The notes: generated from the letters alone by a model not told the origin. A stretch of DNA of 43,408 nt from Acidobacteria bacterium 13_1_20CM_3_53_8 (GCA_001920415.1 MNJR01000117.1:1-43408); one strand, 5' to 3'; positions 18,401 through 27,609 are shown, counted from the first letter of the stretch. A program made the numbers and translations.

Positions 18401-19411
18401 GGTCTGCCGGGCTTTTACGGAACGCCCGGACTGACTCCGACACAGGCCGTCTACGAACTCATCGCGCCCACCGGCGTCGGCGGATTCGACCTCACTGACT
18501 ATACAACCTTGCAACTCTTGCTCGACGATCAGCCCGTGGCGCGGTTCAACAACATGTTCTTCCAGCCGCAGTTCGGTGCGCTCTCGGCCTTCTCGACCGT
18601 TGCACGGTCGAACTACAACGCAGCCCAGGTCAGCCTGCGCGCGCGTTTCAGCGACAACATGGTGCTTGATTTCAACTACACGTGGTCTCACTCGCTCGAT
18701 AACGCCTCCGGCTTACAGAGTGCGACTAACTACAGTTCGTCGGCATTTATCGTCAACGCCTTGTTCCCCAACTTGGCCTACGCGAATTCCGACTTTGACG
18801 TTCGCCACATCATCAATGCCAATTGGCTAGTTGGCCTGCCATTCGGTCGTGGCAGAGCCTTCTTGAGAAATAATAATAAAGTGGTTGATGCCATTCTGGG
18901 TGGCTGGCAAATGACCGGCATCTTCCGTTGGAATTCCGGCCTGCCGGTACAGACGCCATTTGATTGTTGCGTCTGGGCTACGAACTGGAATGTGCAATCG
19001 AATGGCGTACGCGTTGGCCCGATTCAATCATCGCCGACACACTCGGGCAGCCCAAATCTCTTCAGCGATCCGGTGGCTGCTTATCGCAGCTTCCGCAACG
19101 CACGCGCTGGCGAGATCGGAGACCGCAACGTTCTGCGCGGCCCGTCCTATATTTCGCTTGACGCTGGATTAATGAAGACTTTCAAGTTGCCATGGGAGGG
19201 TCATACTCTTCAATTCCGCTGGGAGGTCTTCAACGTGACAAACACTCAGCGCTTCGATGCCAACACTATCTCTGATCTTAGTCTAGGCGAAGATCCTTTC
19301 CGCGGTGGCAATCCTGGCCCTAACTTTGGTAGATTCACCTCTACGCAAACTCCACTGAATGAGACCAAGGCCGGACGCGTTATGCAGTTCGCGCTGCGCT
19401 ATCAATTCTAG
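15497..19411 (+). CDS. Oar-like TonB-dependent outer-membrane receptor
   Basis: This 1304-residue protein starts with a signal peptide (MKKNLLPRYG, hydrophobic WWLLMLSLSSSSLG, cut near GQA). A carboxypeptidase-regulatory-like Ig fold follows at about residues 27-110 (GTITDPHGSAVAGATVTLRN, PPGIYRIEVEARGFKK). The plug domain comes next (LPLNARNVVSLLSLQPGV, DQANVTLDGIDNN, NPNAEYGRSSGAQVSLVTKSG), then a large beta-barrel ending in the aromatic terminal strand MQFALRYQF, the usual outer-membrane insertion signal. This architecture is widespread and strongly expanded in Acidobacteriota. The substrate cannot be told from sequence. ATG 15497 is chosen because GGAGG lies at 15487-15491; the frame is open to a TTG at 15485. 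Confidence 0.93.
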   Translation: MKKNLLPRYGVLFWWLLMLSLSSSSLGQAGRSTVRGTITDPHGSAVAGATVTLRNTERGLARTQITTTDGSYVFTTVPPGIYRIEVEARGFKKAAVSEVNALVDTTVEQNVQLEIGSVTEVVTVTDVLEAPLNTTDATIGNAFERRRIEQLPLNARNVVSLLSLQPGVTRTGYVNGGRSDQANVTLDGIDNNEQQRGLDIVSAEAFASVLRSTPDSLQEFRVITTNPNAEYGRSSGAQVSLVTKSGTNEFHGSLYEFHRNTVTTANDFFNNAAGRYTANDFPVQIGIARIGDPRVPRPQLLRNIFGGSIGGPIKKNRAFFFFTYEGFREASQTPVVREVPLLTMGQGIVRYRTASGASDPTCPPRTPAGVACLTTAQINAAYMAANGQSPGINPATLAVLADAARRYPANDATVGDGLNTGGFRFNAKTPARLNTYIARFDFNLTDRQTLFLRGNYQWDHVTHSVYGGPDCGVDFTGDNIQCFPDTPPLLIWNHPQGIAIGHTWTISNNLVNRFTYGFTRAAFTDSGESSVNDVVFRFIFVPQGRRRGLNRTTPVNNFVDDISWIRGNHTFGFGGNVRLIRNNRLSFANSFDEAVINPSFYNLSGAVLIRDVNGNPIFPDVGGNSNDLRDALASVIGRYSQYSVRLVYDQSGRLQPVGTPTNRSFATEEYELYWQDSWRIRPNLTITYGLRWSTSTPVYERNGLQVRPTPSLGQYFQDRVESADRGVPFNDPITFDLAGRANNRLGYYSQDWNNFAPSISVAWSPDFGENFFGRLVGRKGKSVLRGGFRVTYDRIGSQLAVNFDLNNLAGFTSSRNISANTFDIVSDNTPSGLGPLFTGFNPNVRVLPFPGANGAIPTQLAFPLTVPSDQEQRIEVSLDDTIRTPYNYSFNFSYGRELRKGLSFEASYVGRFAHNLLAQRDIMQLNNLRDTSSGMTWYQAINLLIDARYQNRPISSIQPIHYFEYFFPGLPGFYGTPGLTPTQAVYELIAPTGVGGFDLTDYTTLQLLLDDQPVARFNNMFFQPQFGALSAFSTVARSNYNAAQVSLRARFSDNMVLDFNYTWSHSLDNASGLQSATNYSSSAFIVNALFPNLAYANSDFDVRHIINANWLVGLPFGRGRAFLRNNNKVVDAILGGWQMTGIFRWNSGLPVQTPFDCCVWATNWNVQSNGVRVGPIQSSPTHSGSPNLFSDPVAAYRSFRNARAGEIGDRNVLRGPSYISLDAGLMKTFKLPWEGHTLQFRWEVFNVTNTQRFDANTISDLSLGEDPFRGGNPGPNFGRFTSTQTPLNETKAGRVMQFALRYQF

Positions 19412-19514
19412 CGGGGATTTCGCTTGAGGCTTAAATTTGACGATTCAGGGATGGGACTAGGCTTAATCATTGCTCTTCATCTCCCGCAGAAAAGTTACCG
19501 GGCATTCTTTTGCA

Positions 19515-19552
19515 CTTTGTCTAGAGTCATGGCTAGCCATGACGGCACAAAG
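19515..19552. terminator. Perfect 18-base palindrome between convergent genes
   Basis: GTCATGGCTAGCCATGAC (19526-19543) is a perfect palindrome. It lies inside outer arms CTTTGT (19515-19520) and ACAAAG (19547-19552). It directly abuts the stop codon of the caspase-like gene on the minus strand and lies 104 bases after the receptor stop. It could serve as a terminator for both convergent genes, although neither side has a long T run. A protein-binding site is the alternative. Confidence 0.5.
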
Positions 19553-21658
19553 CTACTTCTGCTGTACTCTGACTTCAGCTTGAGCGACTGTCCACTCGTT
19601 GCTAGCATAAGGGGCTAAACTCAATTCGCGTAGGCCGTGGCCCTGGAGCATAATGGCGGCGAAAAGTTCTTCGAGCGGGTCGGACGGTGCGCCGCGCAAT
19701 GCTTGATCTTGCCGTTGCGGCTGATCTAGTGGGAGTAATTCTAGCCAGCGAAAGTTAGACGTGCCAACAGTGGCGAAGACTTTGATAACGTCCGTGCCTT
19801 CTTGATAAAAGCTTGGGAGGCCTGCGCGTAACGGCAATTGAATCGCCTGACCAGAGTCGAGCGGTTCATAGTTAGCAGCGCCAGACGGATAGATTTGGCG
19901 AATAGCCCAGTCGGATTGCAAGTTTAGCACGGTGACGTTAAGTACATGCGTATGTTTATTCTCAATGCGCAGGAAGACCCATTCATCGGCCTTAACTGTC
20001 GGCGGTGACTCATCTGCCGCGAAGGGACGGGGAGAGGGTTTCTCGCCAGGAGTAAAATCTGCCTGCACGCCGACTATCTCAATTGAGATGGCGTGCGCGA
20101 GAGTAGAGTTCCTGTCCCAATTGTCCAATCCTAAAACATTACGGTATCTAGCCAGATGCATCAGACGCTCAATGGTGCGGGCGGGCGCATTATAATCTTC
20201 TACTCTGAGAGTCGGGCGCAGATTAGGAATCTTCTCGCCTAACGGGTCGCAAATCACCAACTGATTAAACAGGTCGACGGTGACAACGAAGTCCGCAGCC
20301 TCTTCATCAGAGGCGAGACCTACAAACCCGTTGCGGTCATGCTTTAACATGCGCTCAACCTCTGCTAGTGCCGCAACGGATTCGGGAGATGGCTCGTCTT
20401 CGGCCTGCTGCTTCAGACGTACCAGGCGTTGCAGCCGGATTGCTCCCAAGTCTACGAGCACGGCCTGATCTCCCTCCTCAATTGGCTCTAGGGTGAATTG
20501 CCTGATGAGCTTGGTACGGCTGCTGGTCGCGCCGAGTTCAACTATCTCGACCAGCGCGACCCGCTTGTCTTCCTGCCTGAAATTTTCGTCACGATTGCGA
20601 TAAATAGCAAACTGCGCAACTTTGCTCACGCCCTGAGACTGCCCAGCGTTCAGAATGATCTCCTGCCCGTCGGGCCCAACGCTCAACACGACGGCAGCAT
20701 AAGAAGGTTCCACCAATTCGCTGCCGAATATTACACGGTTGCGCTCTCCTTGCAGTTGCGGTGTCTGATCCGCGAACTGGCTGTGGACTTTGGCGAGCAC
20801 TCGGTCGTAGACCTGTTTATAAGTGAGTTCCCGGTCTAGCTGTTTGAGCGTGTCGAGCAGCCAGTAGGTTAGAACGCCGTTCTTGCGTCGGCCGTCAAAA
20901 GCGAACTCGTGCGCGTATTCAGATGCCCGGCAAGCGGACAGCAGGACATAACCCTTTGGCTCTAAAAGCCACCCGCCCTCGGCCTCGAAAGCGCGCCCGC
21001 CCGTATTCGATAGTGCCAGCCACGTCGCGGCCAACTCTTCATCGGAGGCAACGATTGTCGGCATTTGCGGGAAGATTGTATTAATAATGCCTATGCTTCG
21101 GACGCCGATATCATTCAAACCGCGCGTTGCGCTCCCGGCATGGCAACTGTCAAGCACGACTGTGACAATCTGCTTTTTGTTAACCAACAACCGAAGCAGG
21201 TGGGCTAATTCAAAGTCTCGTATATAATGGTCTTCCGTATTACTAATATCCATCGGCACGAGCACCTCATCGAACCCATCACCGCCTTTAATCGTCTGAA
21301 ATTGCGGTGGTGTCCGCACGCGTCCCCCGTGTCCAGAGTAATGTATGTAAACTTGATCGCCGGGCTGACCGATTTCGTGAAGCTTTTTGAAGGCCGCGAC
21401 AATGTTCTCTTTTGTCGGCCATTGCTGAGGAGGCTCGACCACCTCCTGCGTGCCAGTGTCAGTGGACGTGAGCATGAAGATGTGGTCACGCGGAAGATCT
21501 AGATTGTCCCGCAGGAATTTTTCAACGTTCTTGATGTCGCGCACACAACCCTTCAGGTTCAGGAAGTAGGTGCCATCAGGCAGCGTGTTCGGCAGGTAGT
21601 GGTCAATGCCTATCAAGAGTGCGTAGAGGTTTTGGCTTGCTTGATTGTTGCTGCTCAT
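19553..21658 (-). CDS. Caspase-like (peptidase C14) protein with C-terminal DUF4384-like region
   Basis: This is a 701-residue bacterial metacaspase/orthocaspase. The caspase fold starts at YALLIGIDHY (residues 12-21). The catalytic pair is His110 in YIHYSGHGG and Cys172 in VVLDSCHAGS, the canonical spacing. Two further parts follow: a middle region of unknown fold (about 330-560), and a C-terminal region (about 565-680; VFLRIENKHTHVLNVTVLNL, IYPSGAANYEPLDSGQAIQL) resembling DUF4384 domains often attached to caspases. No signal peptide is seen. It lies last in a minus-strand run after a sigma/anti-sigma pair, 233 bases below the anti-sigma stop, so it may also have its own promoter. Cleavage specificity is probably basic, as for other prokaryotic caspase homologues; this is inference. 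Confidence 0.88.
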   Translation of the reverse strand: MSSNNQASQNLYALLIGIDHYLPNTLPDGTYFLNLKGCVRDIKNVEKFLRDNLDLPRDHIFMLTSTDTGTQEVVEPPQQWPTKENIVAAFKKLHEIGQPGDQVYIHYSGHGGRVRTPPQFQTIKGGDGFDEVLVPMDISNTEDHYIRDFELAHLLRLLVNKKQIVTVVLDSCHAGSATRGLNDIGVRSIGIINTIFPQMPTIVASDEELAATWLALSNTGGRAFEAEGGWLLEPKGYVLLSACRASEYAHEFAFDGRRKNGVLTYWLLDTLKQLDRELTYKQVYDRVLAKVHSQFADQTPQLQGERNRVIFGSELVEPSYAAVVLSVGPDGQEIILNAGQSQGVSKVAQFAIYRNRDENFRQEDKRVALVEIVELGATSSRTKLIRQFTLEPIEEGDQAVLVDLGAIRLQRLVRLKQQAEDEPSPESVAALAEVERMLKHDRNGFVGLASDEEAADFVVTVDLFNQLVICDPLGEKIPNLRPTLRVEDYNAPARTIERLMHLARYRNVLGLDNWDRNSTLAHAISIEIVGVQADFTPGEKPSPRPFAADESPPTVKADEWVFLRIENKHTHVLNVTVLNLQSDWAIRQIYPSGAANYEPLDSGQAIQLPLRAGLPSFYQEGTDVIKVFATVGTSNFRWLELLPLDQPQRQDQALRGAPSDPLEELFAAIMLQGHGLRELSLAPYASNEWTVAQAEVRVQQK

Positions 21659-21891
21659 CTTCTTGCCTTTCGTCGTACCTGCTCTGACCAGATTTTCCCG
21701 CGCCGACTGGCTCGCGGTCTACTGCCCGGCCGTTACAATTCTCTATGAGATTTCCGGAGAAATATTACACAGGCAGCCGGGTCGGCCTCTGCTCAGTCGC
21801 ATGGCGAGCCGCAATGCACGATGGGCATCTATTGATGAAGCATTCGGATAGGCAGCACCGCTAGAGGAGTTAGGAGAGCTCCATTACGGGA

Positions 21892-22821
21892 CTAGGTTAC
21901 GCCCGAGACGCGGAAAGTATAATCGGCGATGGCTTCGTATTGTCCGGAGTCCGCAAGCCCGCTCAATTTGAGTTGATAATCACGCCGCTGAAAGAACTTC
22001 GTCGGAACGTTGATGATGACTTGTCTGCCATCGTTTGTATTATTCGCCCTCAATCCGCTGAGCGTAAACACTTCGCCCTCGTCAGTTCGCAGCACCGCTT
22101 GATAGCTACGGTATCCACCAATTACTCCGTTGAGTCGCAACTGCACGACGGATGCTCCAGCGGGGATGGAGAAGCTCTTAGCCTCTCCGACCTCCCTGAC
22201 AAGGACAGGTGCGAGCGTCACAGTGAACATTGGTGAGCGCATGGCAGGCGACGTGTTAACGTTCGACGGCTGGGTGTTGAGTTCAACCAGTTCTTGGTAG
22301 AGTGCATTGCGCGGGTCGTTTCGACGGAGAAGCACTATAAGGAAGAGCATGGTGAGCGCCAGGAGAATGAGCGAGGCTAAGGCCAGCCTTCGAGCCTTCC
22401 ACGCGCGGAGATCCTTGAAGAAGTCGCGGAGACGAGCGAAAGTCTCCTGCGCGGTGCTTGCTGAAGAATATGAATGAGGTGCGAAGTGTTCGTCGGCGCG
22501 CTCGCTGAGCGCTTTGGTGATTCTCAGCTTCTGTACCTGATGAGGTGTCGTCAAGTAATTTTTTGCGAACTTCTCCCGCTCTGACGCAGACAATCTACCG
22601 ACCACGTAATCTTCGATCAGTTCATCCTCGACCATCAAAACGGCGTCTCTGAACACAGGATCGGTGATGAACCGCACCTCGAACTGCTCCCGTTCTGCTT
22701 TATCCAACTCGCCTAGCAGGTATTGCCTAGTGAGTCTCTCTTTTTGCTCAATCTCATTCATCGGATTCATTCTCAGGAGATGAGGCTCAATTACCATGCA
22801 ATTTTCGTCAATCTGTTTCAT
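21892..22821 (-). CDS. Membrane-anchored anti-sigma factor
   Basis: This 309-residue protein overlaps the end of the preceding sigma gene by 14 bases, a layout typical of translational coupling. The N-terminal cytoplasmic part (to about residue 140) is helical and acidic (TRQYLLGELDKAEREQFEVRF, VGRLSASEREKFAKNYL). A single membrane helix lies at about 145-166 (LALASLILLALTMLFLIVLL), followed by an extracytoplasmic beta-rich domain (FTVTLAPVLVREVG to the end). It lacks the HCC zinc motif of classical ZAS anti-sigma factors. The role is inferred mainly from its position and topology. Alternative starts at the internal Met codons of MNPMNEIEQKERL are possible. Confidence 0.75.
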   Translation of the reverse strand: MKQIDENCMVIEPHLLRMNPMNEIEQKERLTRQYLLGELDKAEREQFEVRFITDPVFRDAVLMVEDELIEDYVVGRLSASEREKFAKNYLTTPHQVQKLRITKALSERADEHFAPHSYSSASTAQETFARLRDFFKDLRAWKARRLALASLILLALTMLFLIVLLRRNDPRNALYQELVELNTQPSNVNTSPAMRSPMFTVTLAPVLVREVGEAKSFSIPAGASVVQLRLNGVIGGYRSYQAVLRTDEGEVFTLSGLRANNTNDGRQVIINVPTKFFQRRDYQLKLSGLADSGQYEAIADYTFRVSGVT

Positions 22822-23398
22822 CCGAACCCTGCTGCAGGCATAGCAGCATGCATTTATGAATCCTCATACGCAACCTGTGCATTTTGACGCGCAGTGTGTT
22901 TTGCGTGAGTTTAAGTTGTTGAGCCATCTCCTTCCTGAAGTCTATCTTCCTCTGCTTTGCCTCCTGATAGTAATGTAAAACCAGATCACGATCTGTCTGT
23001 GGCAGTTGCGCTAGACACTTATCGAGACATTCGCACATGCGCTCGCGTTCGTCAGACTCGGTGCCGATGTTATTGTCGGGTGGTGCGGCAATCATATCCG
23101 AAAGGCTCTGGGGAGGATTCTGCCGACCGCTCTCCAGCATTACCTTTTTCGCCACGCCGTAGAAGTAGAGTGCCGGATCGCCCGTATAATTCTCTGTCAG
23201 TTCATCCACTTTCTGATTGACCCGGTTGATCGTTTCGTCTACCAAGTCCTCGGCATTGTCGAAGCCGCGCCACGCGAAGACCTTGATGAGATTTCGGCGG
23301 ATGTCCTCGTACTTCTTTCCCGCCCGCTCACGGTCTGAATCGAACCATGCGAGCAGTTTGTCGAATGCTTCCTGCGTTAATGTCCATTGCTTGCGCAT
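22808..23398 (-). CDS. ECF-type RNA polymerase sigma factor
   Basis: This 196-residue protein has two sigma regions. A divergent region 2 spans about residues 30-100 (NLIKVFAWRGFDNAEDLVDETINRV, DPALYFYGVAKKVM). Region 4, with its helix-turn-helix, spans about 120-190 (CLAQLPQTDRDLVLHYYQE, RKEMAQQLKLTQNTLRVKMHRLRMRI). The C-terminus is Cys-containing (CMLLCLQQG). It is co-transcribed with the overlapping anti-sigma gene and lies 56 bases after the TPR-CHAT gene. Its targets may include the neighbouring protease genes, but I found no convincing shared promoter motif. No clear ribosome site precedes the start; the message even carries CCUCC just before the AUG. Confidence 0.85.
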   Translation of the reverse strand: MRKQWTLTQEAFDKLLAWFDSDRERAGKKYEDIRRNLIKVFAWRGFDNAEDLVDETINRVNQKVDELTENYTGDPALYFYGVAKKVMLESGRQNPPQSLSDMIAAPPDNNIGTESDERERMCECLDKCLAQLPQTDRDLVLHYYQEAKQRKIDFRKEMAQQLKLTQNTLRVKMHRLRMRIHKCMLLCLQQGSDETD

Positions 23399-23454
23399 TT
23401 AAGGAGGGTCTCAAATGTTTATTAGATAACTCCAATTACTTTCATCGCCGCGAG

Positions 23455-26400
23455 CTATATTCGCTGCCTGCCTAGAATGGAAGACCAACGCCGAAGAGCA
23501 TAGAAGACAACAACTGGCAAAGCAAATATCAGCACCAGCATGACCAGCCCAGCAGTATTTCTACGGGTAGCATGCATAGGTATGATGCTCCCCCGATATT
23601 CGCCTTGTAAGGTGAAAGCCGCCCAGTAGTAAGGCGCTCGCCACCGCTTCTGGCTCAACATCTTCACTTTAGCCTTTTTGAGCGCGGTTGACGGCGGCAG
23701 TCCTTCGCTGAGCATTGCCTCGTAAAAATAGCGCATTAGCTGCGCCGTTGCTTCATCATCCACTTTCCACAGGCTGGCGACGACGCTTTTTGCCCCTGCA
23801 TACATGAAACCCTGCGTCAAGCCTATCAGCCCTTCACCCTTGATCTGCTTCCCTAATGCTGTGTTACAAGCGCTGAGGACAACGAGTTGGGACGAAAGGT
23901 TCAGATTGTAAATGTCGTGCAACTGGAGGAAGCCGTTCTCCAGTCCGCCGCGCTCGTCAATCGTGGAGAGGAGAATGCCTGACAACTCAGGGTGCACACT
24001 GTTGACCAGCCCATGTGTTGCGAAGTGCAGAATGCGATACTGACCTAAATCACCTTTGATGACCAGATCACGCTTCGCCTCAAAGCCCGTTACGATCTTC
24101 ACCGTCCCGTTGGCTGTCGCTGCCCTAATAGCTTCGGCCTCCTCAAGCGTGGCTGGTAGTCGCGCGAAGCTCTCGCCTTCTCGCAGTCCGGCACCACCGC
24201 GTGCGGCGACCATCTCGGCTGGCTCTGCGCTGTCGCTTGAGCCATCTGTCGTACCACCGAATTTTGAGCTCACCCGTGGATCATTCTTTCCGAAGACCGG
24301 GTCGGCTAACACGACGGCGACCCTATCAGACGGTAATTCAACATGGTTGCGTGTCTGTCTGAGAAGGGCGAGCGTTGATGCAGACGGGAGATTGACGACC
24401 TCGTGCCGGAAGATGAGTGGATTTTGATCGGCCTCAGCAGAAGCGCGGTTCTCGCTAGAGACTGAAGGTATCGAGGGGTCTGGCAGAGCATCGAAGGGTA
24501 TATACTGTAGTGCCCCGTCGGCGACGATTAACAGCCGTCTGGACGAAAGCTGTGCTATCACCTGACTGAAGAGCATCTGGCTGAGTTTGGAAGCGATCTG
24601 CCCGTATTCACGATCCGAGGCGTCGACGCGAGCCTTGTAGTCTGCATACGTCTCGTCAGGCTTAGGTTGACGCGCAGTGAGGAGACTGTAAAAATCACGG
24701 GCAGCCTGCTCTATATCTGCTCCTTTCGGCAATTCGTAACTATCAAAGGAGGTCGAGGTTACTGCCCATAGATAGCTTCTCTCATCCCCTAGCATGAACT
24801 CAAGCAGAAGGGTATCATCGCCCTGCAACTCGGCTTGAATATCATTTAGGGATAGTGGTAAAGGCTGTGTGAGAGTCGCGTAGCGCGGGCTCTGTTGCTT
24901 GATGCGTGCCTCTACTTCTTGGTAGACACTGGTTAGCTGGCGAATCTCCTCTTCGACTTCGGATGCTTCTGGGGTCGGGTTATTAGCGTTGAGCAGGCGT
25001 ATCTGGTATTGGGCCTTCGCGGCGAGCATTTCCTGAAGAGATCGCTCGCGTTCCAACAAAGCAGGGTCAACTGCCTGCCGAATGTCCGCATGCGCTTCGT
25101 TTAGCAGTTCGAGCAGTGAGCGAGCGCGTGCACGCTCGCTTACATTCAGAGCAGCAGTGGCAAAGCCCGCGTCCGGTCTTTGCTTGTGCATCTGCATTAG
25201 CAGATCTACGTAAACATCGTAGCGCTCGTGGACGGCGGCGAAATACGACGTGCGCAACTCCTGATTAGTAACCATTATCCGCAGCGATTCGGTGATCCGA
25301 ATCGTCTCCTCAATGTCAGCGAGCGCTTCCTGTAAGAGCCCGCTGCTGTGCTCTGCACGCGCAATGTTGTAGAGCATGGAAGCTTCGCCGCTACGGTCGC
25401 CTGCCGCCCTGCTGAACAGCAACGCACGCTTGTAGAAGATGAGTGCGCGTCGAGCGTCACCCGCCGCCTGATGGATGTAGCCAATGCTGTTGAGAGCGAG
25501 AGCCTGTCCTCTTCGATCTGCAATCTCCTGAAAAAGCTTCAACACCTTATTGTACTGAGCCAGCGCTTTCTGCCTGTCACCGTGCAGGCCATGAATGGTA
25601 GCCACGTTAACCAGCGCGTAACCTTCGGCGCGTCGTTTACCCATCTCTCGGCACAGCCGTATGGTTTGCTCGTAATAGGCGAGTGCGTTTTCATCGTCTC
25701 CAAGCGTATGATATACCCTGCCTATGTAATATCTAGTGACGGATTCGGAGTCACGGTTACCGTTCTTTTGATAATAGTTAAGCGCGAGTAAGTAATTGTC
25801 GAGCGCTACCTGTGGCTCGTTCAAATCTTCGTAAGCTTGGCCGATGCTGTTAAGCGCTACCCCAGTGCCCTGGCGATCGCCAATCGCGCGGAAGAGCGCC
25901 AGCGCCTCGCCGTGATTGTCGAGCGCTTTCTGCTGTTCACCGAGAAAAGCATGAACCGTCCCGAGCGCTGTTAGCGAGAGCGCCTCTAATCTGCGGTCAG
26001 CGACAGTCCGCACGAGCGTGAGCGTCTGCCCGAAGTGGTCAAGCGCTTTGGGTAGATCGCCTGAGTCTGAGTAGGTATAACCTAAATTGAGATGTGCCAG
26101 CGCTTGGCCTCTGCGGTCGGGTATTTGCGACCAGATGGCTAGGGCACGGTTGAAATTATTCAGCGCCCCCCTAAAATCTCCCAGCGCGTAATTCACCTCG
26201 CCAATGTTGTTGAGAGCATGTGCTTCGTACCAGTCTGCTTCGTTCACGGCGCTGCGTCGTCGCCGCTGACGGAGAGTACTGAGGACAGTTTCAAAATACC
26301 GGATGGCCTTTTGGTTCTCGCCTAGATAAACATACGCGTAACCGACGTTGTTGAGCGCCAGCAGTTCCCCGCTTTGATCCCCTCCTGCACGGCTCGCATT

Positions 26401-27129
26401 GAGCGCTAACTGAAAGGAATCGAGTGCGCGCTGGTATTCGCCGAGCGTGAAATAAATGTCGCCGCTGCCTTCCATCGCCGCGGATGCCTCACGTAATCGT
26501 GAGATTGCTCGCCAGCGTTTCCATGCAGCAGCGTATTTTTCGAGCGCCTCACGTAAAGAGTTCTCTTGCCAATCACCGCGCAGCCTTTCTGCCTCAACGA
26601 AAGATGATTGCGCGCTCTCCTCCAGCCTGTCACGAACATTTGCGCTGCGTACCTCTACAATCTCCAGAGCAACAGGTCTCTCAACCGCATCGTTCTCAAA
26701 CGACTTAACCTCAAGGTTGTAAGCCCCAGATGATTCCGCTATGAACATGAACGACAGCGTCCCGTAACCCCTGCCAGTAAACTCGTCCAGCCTTCTACCA
26801 TCAGGGCTGAAGAGCGTCACTGCTATGTCCAGGTCGCCTTTGGTGACGAGCGTGCGGACAAGCTGACCTGCATGTAGGCTCATCTTGTAGCTACGGGACT
26901 TGCCGCTGCTCAACCCTATAGTTACAGGTGAGCCGGGCGTAAGCTCTAAGCTCGCAATGACATCAGATTGATTAAGAGAGGCGACCGCTCGGCGTGCGCA
27001 CGCGCCTAGTATGGCTTGAATGAGACAAACGCATATGAGCAGTTGCAGGATCGAGTTTGCCGGGCATAGATAAATGTACGGTTTCGAGGAAATGGCCCTG
27101 AGCAAATGTACACTTGAGATTTTAATCAT
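23455..27129 (-). CDS. TPR-CHAT protease, predicted lipoprotein
   Basis: This is a protein of about 1224 residues. It has an N-terminal hydrophobic stretch with a lipobox-like LGAC (LLICVCLIQAILGAC), a bacterial pre-peptidase-like beta domain (to about residue 165; SYKMSLHAGQLVRTLV), about ten tetratricopeptide repeats (roughly 190-630), a helical linker, and a CHAT protease domain. The CHAT catalytic pair is His near 1039 (RILHFATHGLV) and Cys near 1088 (LVVLSACNTALG). A further membrane helix lies near the C-terminus (about 1193-1211; LVMLVLIFALPVVVFYAL). CHAT domains are caspase/separase relatives; TPRs usually bind a partner or activator. ATG 27129 is chosen to give a compact signal; the frame is open to 27174. 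It is first in the run with the sigma, anti-sigma and caspase genes. Confidence 0.88.
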   Translation of the reverse strand: MIKISSVHLLRAISSKPYIYLCPANSILQLLICVCLIQAILGACARRAVASLNQSDVIASLELTPGSPVTIGLSSGKSRSYKMSLHAGQLVRTLVTKGDLDIAVTLFSPDGRRLDEFTGRGYGTLSFMFIAESSGAYNLEVKSFENDAVERPVALEIVEVRSANVRDRLEESAQSSFVEAERLRGDWQENSLREALEKYAAAWKRWRAISRLREASAAMEGSGDIYFTLGEYQRALDSFQLALNASRAGGDQSGELLALNNVGYAYVYLGENQKAIRYFETVLSTLRQRRRRSAVNEADWYEAHALNNIGEVNYALGDFRGALNNFNRALAIWSQIPDRRGQALAHLNLGYTYSDSGDLPKALDHFGQTLTLVRTVADRRLEALSLTALGTVHAFLGEQQKALDNHGEALALFRAIGDRQGTGVALNSIGQAYEDLNEPQVALDNYLLALNYYQKNGNRDSESVTRYYIGRVYHTLGDDENALAYYEQTIRLCREMGKRRAEGYALVNVATIHGLHGDRQKALAQYNKVLKLFQEIADRRGQALALNSIGYIHQAAGDARRALIFYKRALLFSRAAGDRSGEASMLYNIARAEHSSGLLQEALADIEETIRITESLRIMVTNQELRTSYFAAVHERYDVYVDLLMQMHKQRPDAGFATAALNVSERARARSLLELLNEAHADIRQAVDPALLERERSLQEMLAAKAQYQIRLLNANNPTPEASEVEEEIRQLTSVYQEVEARIKQQSPRYATLTQPLPLSLNDIQAELQGDDTLLLEFMLGDERSYLWAVTSTSFDSYELPKGADIEQAARDFYSLLTARQPKPDETYADYKARVDASDREYGQIASKLSQMLFSQVIAQLSSRRLLIVADGALQYIPFDALPDPSIPSVSSENRASAEADQNPLIFRHEVVNLPSASTLALLRQTRNHVELPSDRVAVVLADPVFGKNDPRVSSKFGGTTDGSSDSAEPAEMVAARGGAGLREGESFARLPATLEEAEAIRAATANGTVKIVTGFEAKRDLVIKGDLGQYRILHFATHGLVNSVHPELSGILLSTIDERGGLENGFLQLHDIYNLNLSSQLVVLSACNTALGKQIKGEGLIGLTQGFMYAGAKSVVASLWKVDDEATAQLMRYFYEAMLSEGLPPSTALKKAKVKMLSQKRWRAPYYWAAFTLQGEYRGSIIPMHATRRNTAGLVMLVLIFALPVVVFYALRRWSSILGRQRI

Positions 27130-27606
27130 AAGCGCGGCGCGAGTTACTTTGACAAAGCCACTGCCGAAATTCATCTGGCAGAACGAAGCGCAGCCGAAAG
27201 AGTTAGCGGATCAATTTCAGCACGCCTCTGGCGAGGAGCGTTGGCAAGGAATGCAAGCGATTCATCAGAGCGGGGCCGTCCAGGCTTAGCGTTAAGACTT
27301 CATTTGCTGCTAGAGGAGATGTACCGAGTCTATCTGCTATCAACGGCCTCTGACACGTCGGGTAGCTCATAACGAGCTTTGGCTTGAAGATGCTCTGAGA
27401 AGAACCTTGCCAAGTCGGGATTATTAAATATATCTGTCTCGAAATCAATACGCTAATAATCAGCTAACGCGACTCCAGCGATAACCGATCATCTAAATTC
27501 ACCGGTTGGACAAGTGTGGACACACTCCTTTGATGGCTGCCCGGCAAGCGCCCGCTCCGATGCTTGGCTGTTACATACTCTCTTGCGTCAGAGATGTGTT
27601 GATAAC
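27130..27606. other. Intergenic stretch upstream of the TPR-CHAT gene
   Basis: Nothing convincing is encoded here. An 81-codon minus-strand frame (27203-27448) has no ribosome site and no recognisable composition. The promoter of the minus-strand TPR-CHAT run should lie here. Confidence 0.4.
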
Positions 27607-27609
27607 TTG

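Noticed and set aside
23400-23430. AAGGAGGG followed by ATG TTT ATT AGA TAA on the plus strand
   Set aside because: A perfect ribosome site before a four-codon frame, but it is antisense to the sigma-gene leader and too short to support; probably chance.
27203-27448. 81-codon minus-strand frame
   Set aside because: No ribosome site and no recognisable composition or motif; it lies in the presumed promoter region of the TPR-CHAT gene.
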